From Rhodospirillaceae bacterium (GTDB lineage: Bacteria; Pseudomonadota; Alphaproteobacteria; Rhodospirillales; Rhodospirillaceae), in contig JAQWRV010000005.1 in the NCBI GenBank assembly GCA_029243545.1, forward strand, positions 124,001 to 188,000: a stretch of DNA of 64,000 nucleotides. The letters are read 5' to 3'. Positions 31,445 through 40,249 of the stretch are shown piece by piece. Below the pieces are notes generated by a model. It searched no databases, was not told the origin of the DNA, and was given only the letters and a program-made list of their open reading frames with translations. The position numbers and the translations under genes are program-made. The first letter of the stretch is position 1. Every line of letters starts with the position of its first letter.

Positions 31445-32974
31445 ATGCGCAATTTTATGACCTTTGTTCCAGCGAGCCTGGCTTGGGTAATTGCCTTCTT
31501 AATAGCCTGCGTACCCGTTTTCGCGGAGACACTTCGCATCGGTGTACCTGGCCGCACCCCGGGACTAGGAAATCCGTTCGCCTCTATGATCACAGGTGGC
31601 GTTCATCCGAGCACACTCATTTTCGATGGATTAGTGCAAATTGACGAGACCGGAACTATCGTTCCGGTACTAGCAACGTCTTGGGAAGCGACATCACGAT
31701 ACACCTGGGTATTTAAACTCCGGAAGAATATTGCCTTCTCAAACGGAGAGCCGTTTAACGCGGAAACAGTCACAGCGATCATCGACTATCTAAAAACGGA
31801 CGCCGCCCAACGCTATTTTGTGTCCGGAGAAGTAAAGCGAATTGCAGTTGCTCGAGCGTTGGACAATTACACCGTTGAATTCACGACAGAATCACCGGAC
31901 GCAATATTCCCGAAACGCCTGAGCATGATTTTAATGGTGCCGAAGAACGCTTGGGCGGACATGGGGCCTGATGACTTCGGGCTACACCCCATCGGTACAG
32001 GGCCATTTACACTCGTTGATTGGGGCATGGCCACGGGACGAGCGCACTTTGTCCGCAATCCATCATCCTGGCGCGCAGTGCGGCAGTTGACGGAAATCGA
32101 GTTTGTGGTGATTGCTGAGCAAATGAGCCGGGCGCAAGGGTTGATGTCTGATCAAATCGATATCGCGTTCGGCCTGGGGTTTGAAGCTCTACGCCTGATG
32201 GAAAGCGAAGGCTTCCCTACATTGGTCAAAGAAGCGCCGCTGGTTGGCGCATTGGCGCTGCCCAATACAGACCCTGTTCACCCGCTTGCCGACGTGCGTG
32301 TACGGCGCGCATTGAACTACGGCACCAATCGCCGCGCCATTGCAGACATCATCTTAAATGGCTCGGTACAAGCCAATGGCCAGGGCGCTATTCCAGGGGT
32401 AGTTGGCTACAACCCCGCCGTCACAGCGTATCCCTACGACCCCGTTCGTGCGCGCGCGTTGCTGCGAGACGCAGGATACGAAGACGGACTAACAATGCGG
32501 GCTGATGTGCTGCTCTCCGCCAGCGTGCCTGAAGCGGAGTTGATTTATCAAACTATAGCGCAAGACTTGCGCAATATTGGGATCGACCTGGAGATACGGG
32601 CAACATTCGGGACGGAGTGGATCAGAAAGTGGTTCTCAGGAGACTGGGGTGAAGCAGATATCATTTCATCGATATGGAACACCGCCGCCTATATGGACGC
32701 CATCCGCGCGATTGAGAATGTGTCCTGTGAGAAGGTCGGCGCGTTCTTTTGCGTGCCAGACATGATGGACGATATCGAAGCGACGCGGACGAATTTCGAC
32801 CCTGTATCTAGGGAGCGCCAATTGGAAGACCTTATGGCACGCCTTCATGACCTGGCGCCATCTCTGTATCTATTTCCACAAACCAGCGTGTTCGCATTTT
32901 CAAAGCGCGTCAAAAATATTACCTTTGGCCGACAACAGCTAAAACTGGAAGATATCGAGTTACGCGATGAGTGA
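31445..32974 (+). CDS. Orphan ABC solute-binding protein, family 5 (peptide/nickel type)
   Basis: A 509-residue periplasmic binding protein with a Sec signal peptide (A-C-V-P-V-F-A-E). The SBP_bac_5 hallmarks are present: L-I-F-D-G-L-V, W-x-F-K-L-R-K-N-I-A-F-S-N-G-E-P-F-N-A, G-T-G-P-F, and R-A-L-N-Y-G-T-N-R. No permease or ATPase gene accompanies it. Instead, nine bases downstream starts the NrfD-like membrane subunit of the molybdenum enzyme, so it belongs to that operon. It may deliver substrate to a transporter encoded elsewhere or to the enzyme complex. Confidence 0.9.
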   Translation: MRNFMTFVPASLAWVIAFLIACVPVFAETLRIGVPGRTPGLGNPFASMITGGVHPSTLIFDGLVQIDETGTIVPVLATSWEATSRYTWVFKLRKNIAFSNGEPFNAETVTAIIDYLKTDAAQRYFVSGEVKRIAVARALDNYTVEFTTESPDAIFPKRLSMILMVPKNAWADMGPDDFGLHPIGTGPFTLVDWGMATGRAHFVRNPSSWRAVRQLTEIEFVVIAEQMSRAQGLMSDQIDIAFGLGFEALRLMESEGFPTLVKEAPLVGALALPNTDPVHPLADVRVRRALNYGTNRRAIADIILNGSVQANGQGAIPGVVGYNPAVTAYPYDPVRARALLRDAGYEDGLTMRADVLLSASVPEAELIYQTIAQDLRNIGIDLEIRATFGTEWIRKWFSGDWGEADIISSIWNTAAYMDAIRAIENVSCEKVGAFFCVPDMMDDIEATRTNFDPVSRERQLEDLMARLHDLAPSLYLFPQTSVFAFSKRVKNITFGRQQLKLEDIELRDE

Positions 32975-32983
32975 TGGGTCGCC

Positions 32984-33850
32984 GTGAGCAACAAGCCATT
33001 CAAGCAATCCGATCTGTCCTTTGCTATCGGGCCGAAGTTCCAGACTGTCTGGGGCTTGCGGGAAGCTATTGTATTTATGCTGGAAGGTGTGGGAGTTAGT
33101 TCGTTCTTTTGGTTCGCTTTTTCTGACAACGTGATGGGAATGGCATGTGCCCTAACTGCCGTGGGAGTCGCCGTTGCGTTGCTGCTGTCCCACCTCGGTA
33201 GGCCCAGCGTTGCGTGGCGCGCCATTACAAATATTCGCCGATCCTGGATCAGCCGCGGCACGGCGGCGATCGGATTGTTCTTCGTTTTAGCGGCCACGCA
33301 CATCGGAAGCCTCGTTATTCCTGGTGTTGAGTTTGTACAAAATCTATCCAGCCCTCTCCTTCTTATACTTTTCTTCGCGGGAATTTTTATTCTGCTTTAT
33401 CCAGGCTTTGCCATGCGTGCATCTGCGGGTATTGCTTTTTGGTTGAATCCAAACCACCTGAGCTTGTCGTTCCTGAACGGTTTTTCGTCAGGAATGATTG
33501 TCTACCTTGCCGTGGCCAGCGCCATTGAACCGCAAGAGACAGTTGGTCTAATGGGCGATTTGTGCACCATACTTCTACTCGTGACCGTGATTTCTACCTT
33601 GATCTTAACTCACCAATCGCTACAGCGAGACGGGGCAGCAGCCCTTTCGATGAGAACATTAATTAAACACGAGCCAGTCTTGTTCTGGCTTCTAGCTTTA
33701 GGTTTAGGCCTTGTCGCGCCTCTGATCATTATTGGTTTTGATATAGCTGGACCTGGAAGTATTGCTCTTGTCGCTGTGGGGCGCATTATCGGCGACATCG
33801 CTTTTCGCTACGCCATCCTTAAAGTCGGCGCGTTTGAGTCCGTGTTGTGA
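32984..33850 (+). CDS. NrfD/DmsC-like membrane anchor subunit
   Basis: A 288-residue protein beginning at GTG 32984 with about eight membrane helices. L-S-H-L-G-R-P and the later H-E-P-V-L-F-W segment fit the DmsC/NrfD quinol-interacting anchor family, as does the position directly before a molybdopterin subunit and a four-cluster ferredoxin subunit. It carries electrons between the quinone pool and the FeS subunit. No haem-binding His pairs stand out. The family assignment rests partly on context. Confidence 0.78.
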   Translation: MSNKPFKQSDLSFAIGPKFQTVWGLREAIVFMLEGVGVSSFFWFAFSDNVMGMACALTAVGVAVALLLSHLGRPSVAWRAITNIRRSWISRGTAAIGLFFVLAATHIGSLVIPGVEFVQNLSSPLLLILFFAGIFILLYPGFAMRASAGIAFWLNPNHLSLSFLNGFSSGMIVYLAVASAIEPQETVGLMGDLCTILLLVTVISTLILTHQSLQRDGAAALSMRTLIKHEPVLFWLLALGLGLVAPLIIIGFDIAGPGSIALVAVGRIIGDIAFRYAILKVGAFESVL

Positions 33851-33873
33851 CGCGAATAAAGGAATCAAATTGA

Positions 33874-36447
33874 ATGTCCGCATCAGGTAAGGCCACAGAC
33901 GTCAAAGATGATGCCTGGACCCCGTCTGTTTGCATGGGTTGCTACAATTGCTGTGGTATCAAGATCCATCGCATTGAAGACAAGATTGTCGACGTCATTG
34001 GCGATCCCGCTGCACCCAACTCGCGCGGCTACATTTGTGCCAAGGGCAAGGCCCGCTTTTTGGACCTGCACGACCCCAAACGGCTGACCACGCCACTGAA
34101 GCGCGGCAATCCCAAGAAAGGCCTCGGCGAAGATCCAGAATGGCAAGAAATCTCCTGGGATGAAGCCTTGGAGACCGTCGCTAGCCGCCTAAAGACCGTC
34201 CGTGAAGATGACCCCCGAAAACTGGTGATCGCCCATTTTGATATGCCGGGCTACGGCATCTCTAAAGCGTTCGGTGCTGCTTATGGCACACCGAACCTGC
34301 ACTGGAACCGCGCTGACTATTGCGGCGCCGCACCTCATATGGCGCATCTCTTACTCAATGGGTCGTTCAATGGTGAGTTAGACTTTGAGCGCTGTAATTA
34401 TATGGTTCTGTGGGGCACGCAACTGGGTGCGCTGGCGGAAACCATTCCTCTGCACACAGCCGACATGATGGCGGATGCCCGGGCGCGCGGCGCAAAGCTG
34501 GTGGTTATTGATCCGTTCTGCACCAACGCCGCCGCTAAGGCACAAGATTGGTTGCCCATCAAACCAGGTACCGATGGCGCGCTGGCATTAGCCATGCTCA
34601 ACGTCTTATTGAATGAGCTTGGCCTTTACGATGAGCCGTTTCTCAAACAAAAAACGAATGCGCCTTACTTGATTGGAGAAGATGGGCATTACCTGCGCGA
34701 CGAGTCATCGCACAAGCCCATGGTGTGGGATGCCGAAGACAATCAAGCCAAGACTTTTGATGACCCCAGTCTGAACGATGTCGCACTTGAAGGTAACATG
34801 ACCGTCGGTAACATGCGGGCGCAGCCTTCATTTCAGAAAGTGAAAGATCACCTGCGCCAGTTCGATGTAGAGTCCGCCGCGCGTGTGACCACCGTACCAG
34901 CGGAGAAGATCCGCCGCCTTACTCAAGACTTTGCCGAGGCAGCGCAAATCGGAGCGACAGTGGTTATTGATGGGCATGAGCTACCTCTTCGGCCGGCAGC
35001 AATTCATTTCAAGCGGGGCTCCGGTGCACATAAGGGAGGTGCACACACCACTCTAGCCATTCACATGCTTAACCTCATGGTTGGGAATTTGGATGTGCCC
35101 GGCGGGCAACGCGGTGTGAATCCCATCGGTCCGTTTTGGGCACCTGAAGAAGACGCGGACGGCATCCTGGTACCAGCACAACATATAGCCAAGTATCACA
35201 AGCCTTATCCGCCACGGCAGGCGAAGATTCCTGAAACATTAGATCTCAACGAGCTATTCCCCGCTGCTTTGTTTACCCGCGGTATGTTTGCCTGGGGTAT
35301 ACGCGACCCCGAACACTTCGGAATTCCTTACACACCTGAAATTCTTCTGCATGGCCGCACCAATCTGATGATGAACAGCCATAACCCCGAAGCCATGGCA
35401 GAGGTGCTGAGAAAGATTCCGCTTCAAGTATCGTTCGCGACATTCATCGACGAGACGACAGAATTCGCTGATATTGTTCTGCCCGACAGTCATGATTTTG
35501 AACGTTGGGATCTCTTTCCGGCTAACGACCCCTACGCCTTCATCGCGCCGGGGCCAGGTGAATGGTATTGGCTGATGCGTCAACAAGCCGTCGCCCCACC
35601 CGGTGATGCGCGACCCTGGACGGAGGTGTATTTAGATCTGGCCGAGCGGGCTGGATTTCTCGACGAGGTGTTCGAGCAAGGCCAAACCATGTGGAATATC
35701 GATGACCGACACAAGTTGGAGAGCGGCAAACGGTATTCGGTCAAAGATATTGCCGAGCGCCAGGCCAAGACATTGATCAGCGATGACTTCTCTTTTGATC
35801 AACTGACCGATAGCGCCTGCATGATCACCCGAGAGAAAACAATCGAAGAAGCCTATCCCCGCGCCTTTATGGATGCGCGCGTTCCCATTTATATGGAGCA
35901 CCTCATTAAGACCGGCGAACAGGTCGGTAAAGTTGTTGATAAGCTCGGCATTGACTGGGACCTCAATCCCTATACCCCGCTCTTGCATTATTTTCCTTGC
36001 CATGCCCATGCGGAAGATGGGGCTTTCGATTTGCACGTCGTGAATTTCAAAGTGCCGTTTATTACGTTTTCTGTAACGTCTGAGAACGTATGGATCAACG
36101 AGATCAGCGAAGCCAATCCATACACCTACAATGTGATGATCAATACTAAGACAGCGAAGGAAAAAGGTATCGAGGACGGCGACCGTATAAAGATCGTGTC
36201 GCGGTTTGCTGAAGGCGAAGGCACCGTTAAGACCACCGAACTGATTCATCCCGACTGCATTGGTATTCCTTCAACATTGGGGCATTGGGCGCGCGCTTAT
36301 TCCGTGTCGAAATACAAAGGCACGGGGTTCAACAATTTCCTGCCGGCGCCAGATGTGGCTTATATCGACACGCTCAGTGGTCAGACGGATTCCTGCGTAC
36401 GGGTGAAGATCGAGAAGCTAGATCACGCAGGAGACCGCCACTCATGA
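33874..36447 (+). CDS. Molybdopterin-dependent oxidoreductase catalytic subunit (DMSO reductase family)
   Basis: An 857-residue bis-MGD enzyme. The N-terminal [4Fe-4S] ligands are C20-x2-C23-x3-C27 and C55 (G-Y-I-C-A-K-G-K). C150 in R-A-D-Y-C-G-A-A is a candidate molybdenum ligand. Later motifs are W-G-T-Q-L-G, V-V-I-D-P-F, G-T-D-G-A-L-A-L-A, F-K-R-G-S-G-A-H-K-G-G and N-S-H-N-P-E; the C-terminal barrel has G-I-E-D-G-D-R-I. There is no twin-arginine leader, and an in-frame TGA directly before the ATG rules out a longer form, so the subunit stays in the cytoplasm. An AAAGGA lies 10 bases upstream. The substrate cannot be read from sequence; the branch is near PsrA/PhsA/ArrA-like enzymes. Confidence 0.9.
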   Translation: MSASGKATDVKDDAWTPSVCMGCYNCCGIKIHRIEDKIVDVIGDPAAPNSRGYICAKGKARFLDLHDPKRLTTPLKRGNPKKGLGEDPEWQEISWDEALETVASRLKTVREDDPRKLVIAHFDMPGYGISKAFGAAYGTPNLHWNRADYCGAAPHMAHLLLNGSFNGELDFERCNYMVLWGTQLGALAETIPLHTADMMADARARGAKLVVIDPFCTNAAAKAQDWLPIKPGTDGALALAMLNVLLNELGLYDEPFLKQKTNAPYLIGEDGHYLRDESSHKPMVWDAEDNQAKTFDDPSLNDVALEGNMTVGNMRAQPSFQKVKDHLRQFDVESAARVTTVPAEKIRRLTQDFAEAAQIGATVVIDGHELPLRPAAIHFKRGSGAHKGGAHTTLAIHMLNLMVGNLDVPGGQRGVNPIGPFWAPEEDADGILVPAQHIAKYHKPYPPRQAKIPETLDLNELFPAALFTRGMFAWGIRDPEHFGIPYTPEILLHGRTNLMMNSHNPEAMAEVLRKIPLQVSFATFIDETTEFADIVLPDSHDFERWDLFPANDPYAFIAPGPGEWYWLMRQQAVAPPGDARPWTEVYLDLAERAGFLDEVFEQGQTMWNIDDRHKLESGKRYSVKDIAERQAKTLISDDFSFDQLTDSACMITREKTIEEAYPRAFMDARVPIYMEHLIKTGEQVGKVVDKLGIDWDLNPYTPLLHYFPCHAHAEDGAFDLHVVNFKVPFITFSVTSENVWINEISEANPYTYNVMINTKTAKEKGIEDGDRIKIVSRFAEGEGTVKTTELIHPDCIGIPSTLGHWARAYSVSKYKGTGFNNFLPAPDVAYIDTLSGQTDSCVRVKIEKLDHAGDRHS

Positions 36448-37076
36448 GCAAGTACGGCATGGTGATGGATCTCGACCGCTGTATCGGTTGCAATGCCTGC
36501 GTAATCGCCTGCAAAGTTGAACACAACACAGCGGCGGGCATCAATTTCACCAAGATTCTTGAGCAGGAAACTGGTACTTACCCGGATGCGGGACGTCATT
36601 TCCTTCCAGTGATGTGCAACCACTGTGATGACGCGCCGTGCATCGACGTTTGCCCTACCAGAGCGACATACGCCCGTGAGAAGGACGGCATCGTGCTCGT
36701 CGATTGGGACAAATGCATCGGCTGCGGCGCTTGTGTCCTCGCCTGCCCTTACGACCAGAGATTCCAAATCTTCGATGAGCGCACCACGTTTCCTGATGGC
36801 ACCGACTATGAGCGGCCCGACGTTAACCGTGCAGAGACGGGCGTAATTGCAAAGTGTGATTTTTGCTATCACCGCATTGATGAAGGCCGGGAGCCGGCCT
36901 GCGTTGAGGTTTGCCCAACCAAAGCCCGTATTTTTGGGGTTGTTAAGGCCAGCGATTCAGAAAGAAATATCAATTCTTATACTGAACAAGACCGCACCTG
37001 GACACTGCTACCCGAGAAGAAGACTAAACCGTCCGTATACTATGTGAGCCAAGGAGAACCGCCATGCTCGTCATGA
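36444..37076 (+). CDS. Four-cluster ferredoxin-like electron-transfer subunit (DmsB/NrfC type)
   Basis: The ATG at 36444 overlaps the catalytic-subunit stop (ATGA), giving 210 residues. Four Cys groups are complete: C-I-G-C-N-A-C-V-I-A-C, C-N-H-C-D-D-A-P-C-I-D-V-C-P, C-I-G-C-G-A-C-V-L-A-C-P, and C-D-F-C ... C-V-E-V-C-P, enough for four [4Fe-4S] clusters. It passes electrons between the molybdenum subunit and the NrfD-like anchor. The last 13 bases overlap the nitrilase gene, so all four genes are translationally linked. Confidence 0.93.
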   Translation: MSKYGMVMDLDRCIGCNACVIACKVEHNTAAGINFTKILEQETGTYPDAGRHFLPVMCNHCDDAPCIDVCPTRATYAREKDGIVLVDWDKCIGCGACVLACPYDQRFQIFDERTTFPDGTDYERPDVNRAETGVIAKCDFCYHRIDEGREPACVEVCPTKARIFGVVKASDSERNINSYTEQDRTWTLLPEKKTKPSVYYVSQGEPPCSS

Positions 37077-39055
37077 CCCAACAACCATGGTCTACGAATG
37101 CGATAAAGGATTTAGATGGTCTTTTATCCGCCACTCAAGGTGAGAGAGGGTCAGCAAAGGACCCACTGCTAGTGTTACTGCCCCTTGGCGAAAACAACCG
37201 AAAACCGACGTCTGAGGCGGGCATCTTTAAGGCTTTAGCCGCATTGGCAAAACAGCAAAACCTTTACCTCGCGGGGGCTGCTCCTGTTATACCAAAGGGG
37301 TCCAAAGTGGCGCAGACTATAGGTTTCTTGTTTGGCCCCGATGGCAAAGGCCTTCTGCGCACACCAAAAATAACGCCGGACTATTTGACCGGTTTTAGCG
37401 ACACAACATGCGAACTTGGTAAGAAAGCTACATTTCCGACCGTTAAGACTCCGCTTGGTGTGGTTGGCATACTGGTTGGTGAGGACATTTTTCAGACTCA
37501 ACTGGGCCGTGCGCTCACCTGGAACGGCGCCGAGATTATTCTCAATCCAGCCATCGAGCGGCGCGATTTCAGTTATGAAGCGCGCCTTAATGCACGCCTC
37601 GTGCGGGCATATGAAAACTTATCCTACATCGCAACGGCAACACCTAGTCATGTAGATCGTGACGGCCATGCAGTGTCTCTTCCGCCCGGCAGTGGATTCT
37701 GGGCCTGGACCTATCGCCAACTGCGTATCGGGAAAGATGAGACCTTCCTATCGACACCGGCTGATATTGAAACGCTGCGCATCCGCCGGCAGAACCCATA
37801 TTACAATCCACCGGTTCATGTGCGCGCAAACCTTTATGTGAAGGGCTTCCAAGCCGTCAAAAAGCAACAGTCCAAGCGCGCAACACCAAAAACGAAAGCG
37901 GCATGGATCAAGGAAGCCACCGTGCGTACTGACGAGCAAGCCGAGCGTAACGTCATCGATGGCCCACGCGAAGACCGCTACGACGTACTTGTTGTTCAGC
38001 CAGAGCCACGGTTTATTCAGAAAAGCACCAACGACCCGAAAGCAGTCATTCAGAAGAATCTAGACGACGCATTATCGATCACTGAACGTGCAGCGTCAGG
38101 ACCGACCACACGCCTTTTGTGCTACCCGGAATTCTTTCTTCACGGCCAAGGGGGATACGGGCGGCGAACCCCTGCCACATTCGAGCGCTTTGCTATTTCT
38201 TTTCCAGGGCCGGAATCTGACCAATTGGGAGAATTCTGCGCCAAAAACAAAGTCTATATCGCTGGATCCGCACTTGAAAAAGACCCCAAGTTTCCCGGGC
38301 GCGTGTTCAACTGCGCTTTCATCATCAACGACAGCGGTGATTTGATTCACCGCTATCGCAAAATTCATTGCGCTGATGTTTGGGGCTTCTTCCCAGACTG
38401 CACACCCGGCAGCATCTTTACCCAATACGTCGATACGTTTGGCTACGATTATCTTTTCCCTGTCGCTGATACGCCACTTGGCAAACTGGCAACCATGGTG
38501 TGTTTTGATCATACGGTTGGTGAAACCGCGCGCATGCTGGTGCATCGGGGTGCGGAAGTGATTATCCATTGCACATCTGACCCTCATGGGGCCGACCGCT
38601 TGCCTTGGGAACTGACACGCCAGACCCGCGGGTTTGAGAATACAGCGTTTATTCTCGCGCCTCGCAACGGCGGCGAGTATCTCGATCCTCACGGCGTTCA
38701 CCCCAGCGTGCTTGAACGCGGTCACAGCCGCATTATTCATTTTGACGGCTCAGTAATGGGTGAAATTGATACCGCCGGCCGCGCTTTCATGTCGGGATCT
38801 TTAGATTTGAGAGAACTACGCCTTGCACGCCAGGACACAACCATGAATTCGCTCATTTGGGATGATCCAGGCGCGTACAATGATATATACGCCAAGGAGA
38901 TCGGCATGCCGTTGGATGTGTGGGCCGGTGACCCCTACGTCAATCCATACACCGGTTACAAGCAGTTACGCGACGTATTGGAACGGTACAACAAGACGGG
39001 CGTGTACCAACCTCCGAGCACGGACGTAGACTTCGGCATCCGCACCGGTATCTAG
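37064..39055 (+). CDS. Tandem nitrilase-superfamily protein with an inactive first domain
   Basis: A 663-residue protein made of two nitrilase domains (about 1-290 and 315-663) joined by a Lys/Ala-rich linker. The start at 37064 is fixed by AAGGAG seven bases upstream. The second domain has the full triad: E356 (Y-P-E-F-F), K433 (Y-R-K-I-H) and C480 (V-C-F-D). The first has the fold (G-A-E-I-I-L-N-P-A) but G139 replaces the Cys (L-V-G-E-D), so it should be catalytically dead. The C-domain should cleave an amide, nitrile or N-carbamoyl compound. It overlaps the FeS-subunit gene, tying it to the molybdenum enzyme. Such double nitrilases are unusual. Confidence 0.88.
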   Translation: MLVMTQQPWSTNAIKDLDGLLSATQGERGSAKDPLLVLLPLGENNRKPTSEAGIFKALAALAKQQNLYLAGAAPVIPKGSKVAQTIGFLFGPDGKGLLRTPKITPDYLTGFSDTTCELGKKATFPTVKTPLGVVGILVGEDIFQTQLGRALTWNGAEIILNPAIERRDFSYEARLNARLVRAYENLSYIATATPSHVDRDGHAVSLPPGSGFWAWTYRQLRIGKDETFLSTPADIETLRIRRQNPYYNPPVHVRANLYVKGFQAVKKQQSKRATPKTKAAWIKEATVRTDEQAERNVIDGPREDRYDVLVVQPEPRFIQKSTNDPKAVIQKNLDDALSITERAASGPTTRLLCYPEFFLHGQGGYGRRTPATFERFAISFPGPESDQLGEFCAKNKVYIAGSALEKDPKFPGRVFNCAFIINDSGDLIHRYRKIHCADVWGFFPDCTPGSIFTQYVDTFGYDYLFPVADTPLGKLATMVCFDHTVGETARMLVHRGAEVIIHCTSDPHGADRLPWELTRQTRGFENTAFILAPRNGGEYLDPHGVHPSVLERGHSRIIHFDGSVMGEIDTAGRAFMSGSLDLRELRLARQDTTMNSLIWDDPGAYNDIYAKEIGMPLDVWAGDPYVNPYTGYKQLRDVLERYNKTGVYQPPSTDVDFGIRTGI

Positions 39056-39087
39056 CACGAGTATCTAAACGCGGACATCTGATGCTT

Positions 39088-40143
39088 TTACTCGGCAGCT
39101 TCCTTAACAGGCTTGGTCCGCGGTGGAATAATTTTATGCTCAGCCATGTTGTCGAGCGCAAGCTGGTAGTTCTCGTGAATACGCGCCGTTGAATCCATCA
39201 CCTTATCTGCAAACTGGTTAGGTGGGTAAAAACTCACTGCATTGTATACCGGCCGGTACATCTCGATACGATTGCGTATCAACCTGTTGTAACCGCCGGT
39301 GCCGGAGCGCAGCCGGCGCAAGCCCTCAACATCGATAAAAGTCGCCGCCCGGGTACACTCACCCATACCTGCCTCAGCTAGTACGCGGCCGTCATAGTCA
39401 AAAATCTTTGACCGGCCCTGGCATTCGTTTTCGGCGTAAGGCGCATTGAGAATGCCAGCCGTATTGCACGACACCAAATACATCATGTTTTCAGAAGCCC
39501 GCACCGTCTTGGCGGACTGCCAGCCATTGTTGTCAGCAGCGCCAAAATCAGAGGTGGGGTGCAGCAAGACTTCGGCACCCCGGAGCATGAACATCCGCGC
39601 GGCTTCGGGGAACATGATCTCGCCACACGGCATCATGGATATGCGGCCGAGTTCTGTGTCGGCGACAGGAAACGCGCCTTCAACTCCGACCGTGTCGAAG
39701 TAGTGATCCATGAAGTCATGGGGAGATCCGGCGTGGGCAGTGTTGATCCGTCGGTATTTGAGAATGATGTCGCCGGATGTGTCGATCAAGAAGCTGGTGT
39801 TGAAATAGCGGCCCTTGAACTGAGGGTCACGCCAGTAGCCGTTCGCTCCAATAAACAATCCAAGCTCTTGCGCAAGTTTCTGTAGCCGTTCGGTCTCTGG
39901 CCCAGGCAAATCAAGACAGGCCTTCTCAATCCATTCATCGGCGGACTCACCAACGGGGAATCCTTGCAAACCGAACTCTGGAAACAGAACCAGCTTGGTC
40001 CCGTTTCTTGCCTGCCCCCGGATCAACTGTTCCCAGCGGTCCAAGCGAGTGTTAACCACAGCCATGGCCTCTTCCCGGTTTGCGCAACTGTTTAACGCAT
40101 GGGTGTGAGTTTGCATGCAGGTGACGCGCCAGGGCTCGATCAT
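39088..40143 (-). CDS. Nitrilase-superfamily amidohydrolase with Lys-to-Arg at the triad
   Basis: A 351-residue single-domain nitrilase, convergent with the tandem nitrilase. E56 (F-P-E-F) and C173 (P-C-G-E-I-M-F-P-E) are in place, but the catalytic Lys position in the Y-R-K-x-H/N motif reads Y130-R-R132-I-N. The segment R-G-A-E-V-L-L-H-P-T-S-D and A-S-E-N-M-M-Y match the second domain of the neighbour, so the two are related. Whether Arg supports catalysis is unknown. Likely substrates are amides or carbamoyl compounds. Confidence 0.86.
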   Translation of the reverse strand: MIEPWRVTCMQTHTHALNSCANREEAMAVVNTRLDRWEQLIRGQARNGTKLVLFPEFGLQGFPVGESADEWIEKACLDLPGPETERLQKLAQELGLFIGANGYWRDPQFKGRYFNTSFLIDTSGDIILKYRRINTAHAGSPHDFMDHYFDTVGVEGAFPVADTELGRISMMPCGEIMFPEAARMFMLRGAEVLLHPTSDFGAADNNGWQSAKTVRASENMMYLVSCNTAGILNAPYAENECQGRSKIFDYDGRVLAEAGMGECTRAATFIDVEGLRRLRSGTGGYNRLIRNRIEMYRPVYNAVSFYPPNQFADKVMDSTARIHENYQLALDNMAEHKIIPPRTKPVKEAAE

Positions 40144-40249
40144 TGTTCCATTCTCCTGAGGTTTAGACTCCAGCCTAAGAAGGGCTACGCCAATAGGACA
40201 TCCAAAGGTGCGGGCTAATTTCCCTGGTGAACAAGCTCAAAGACTAGTC

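Noticed and set aside
34323-34325. Possible selenocysteine at the molybdenum ligand
   Set aside because: The codon for residue 150 is TGC (Cys), not TGA, and no SECIS-like hairpin follows.
35632-36249. Minus-strand open frame of 205 codons
   Set aside because: Antisense to the molybdopterin subunit, with no motif or ribosome site.
38096-38740. Minus-strand open frame of 214 codons
   Set aside because: Antisense to the active nitrilase domain, whose triad is intact; an overlap artefact.
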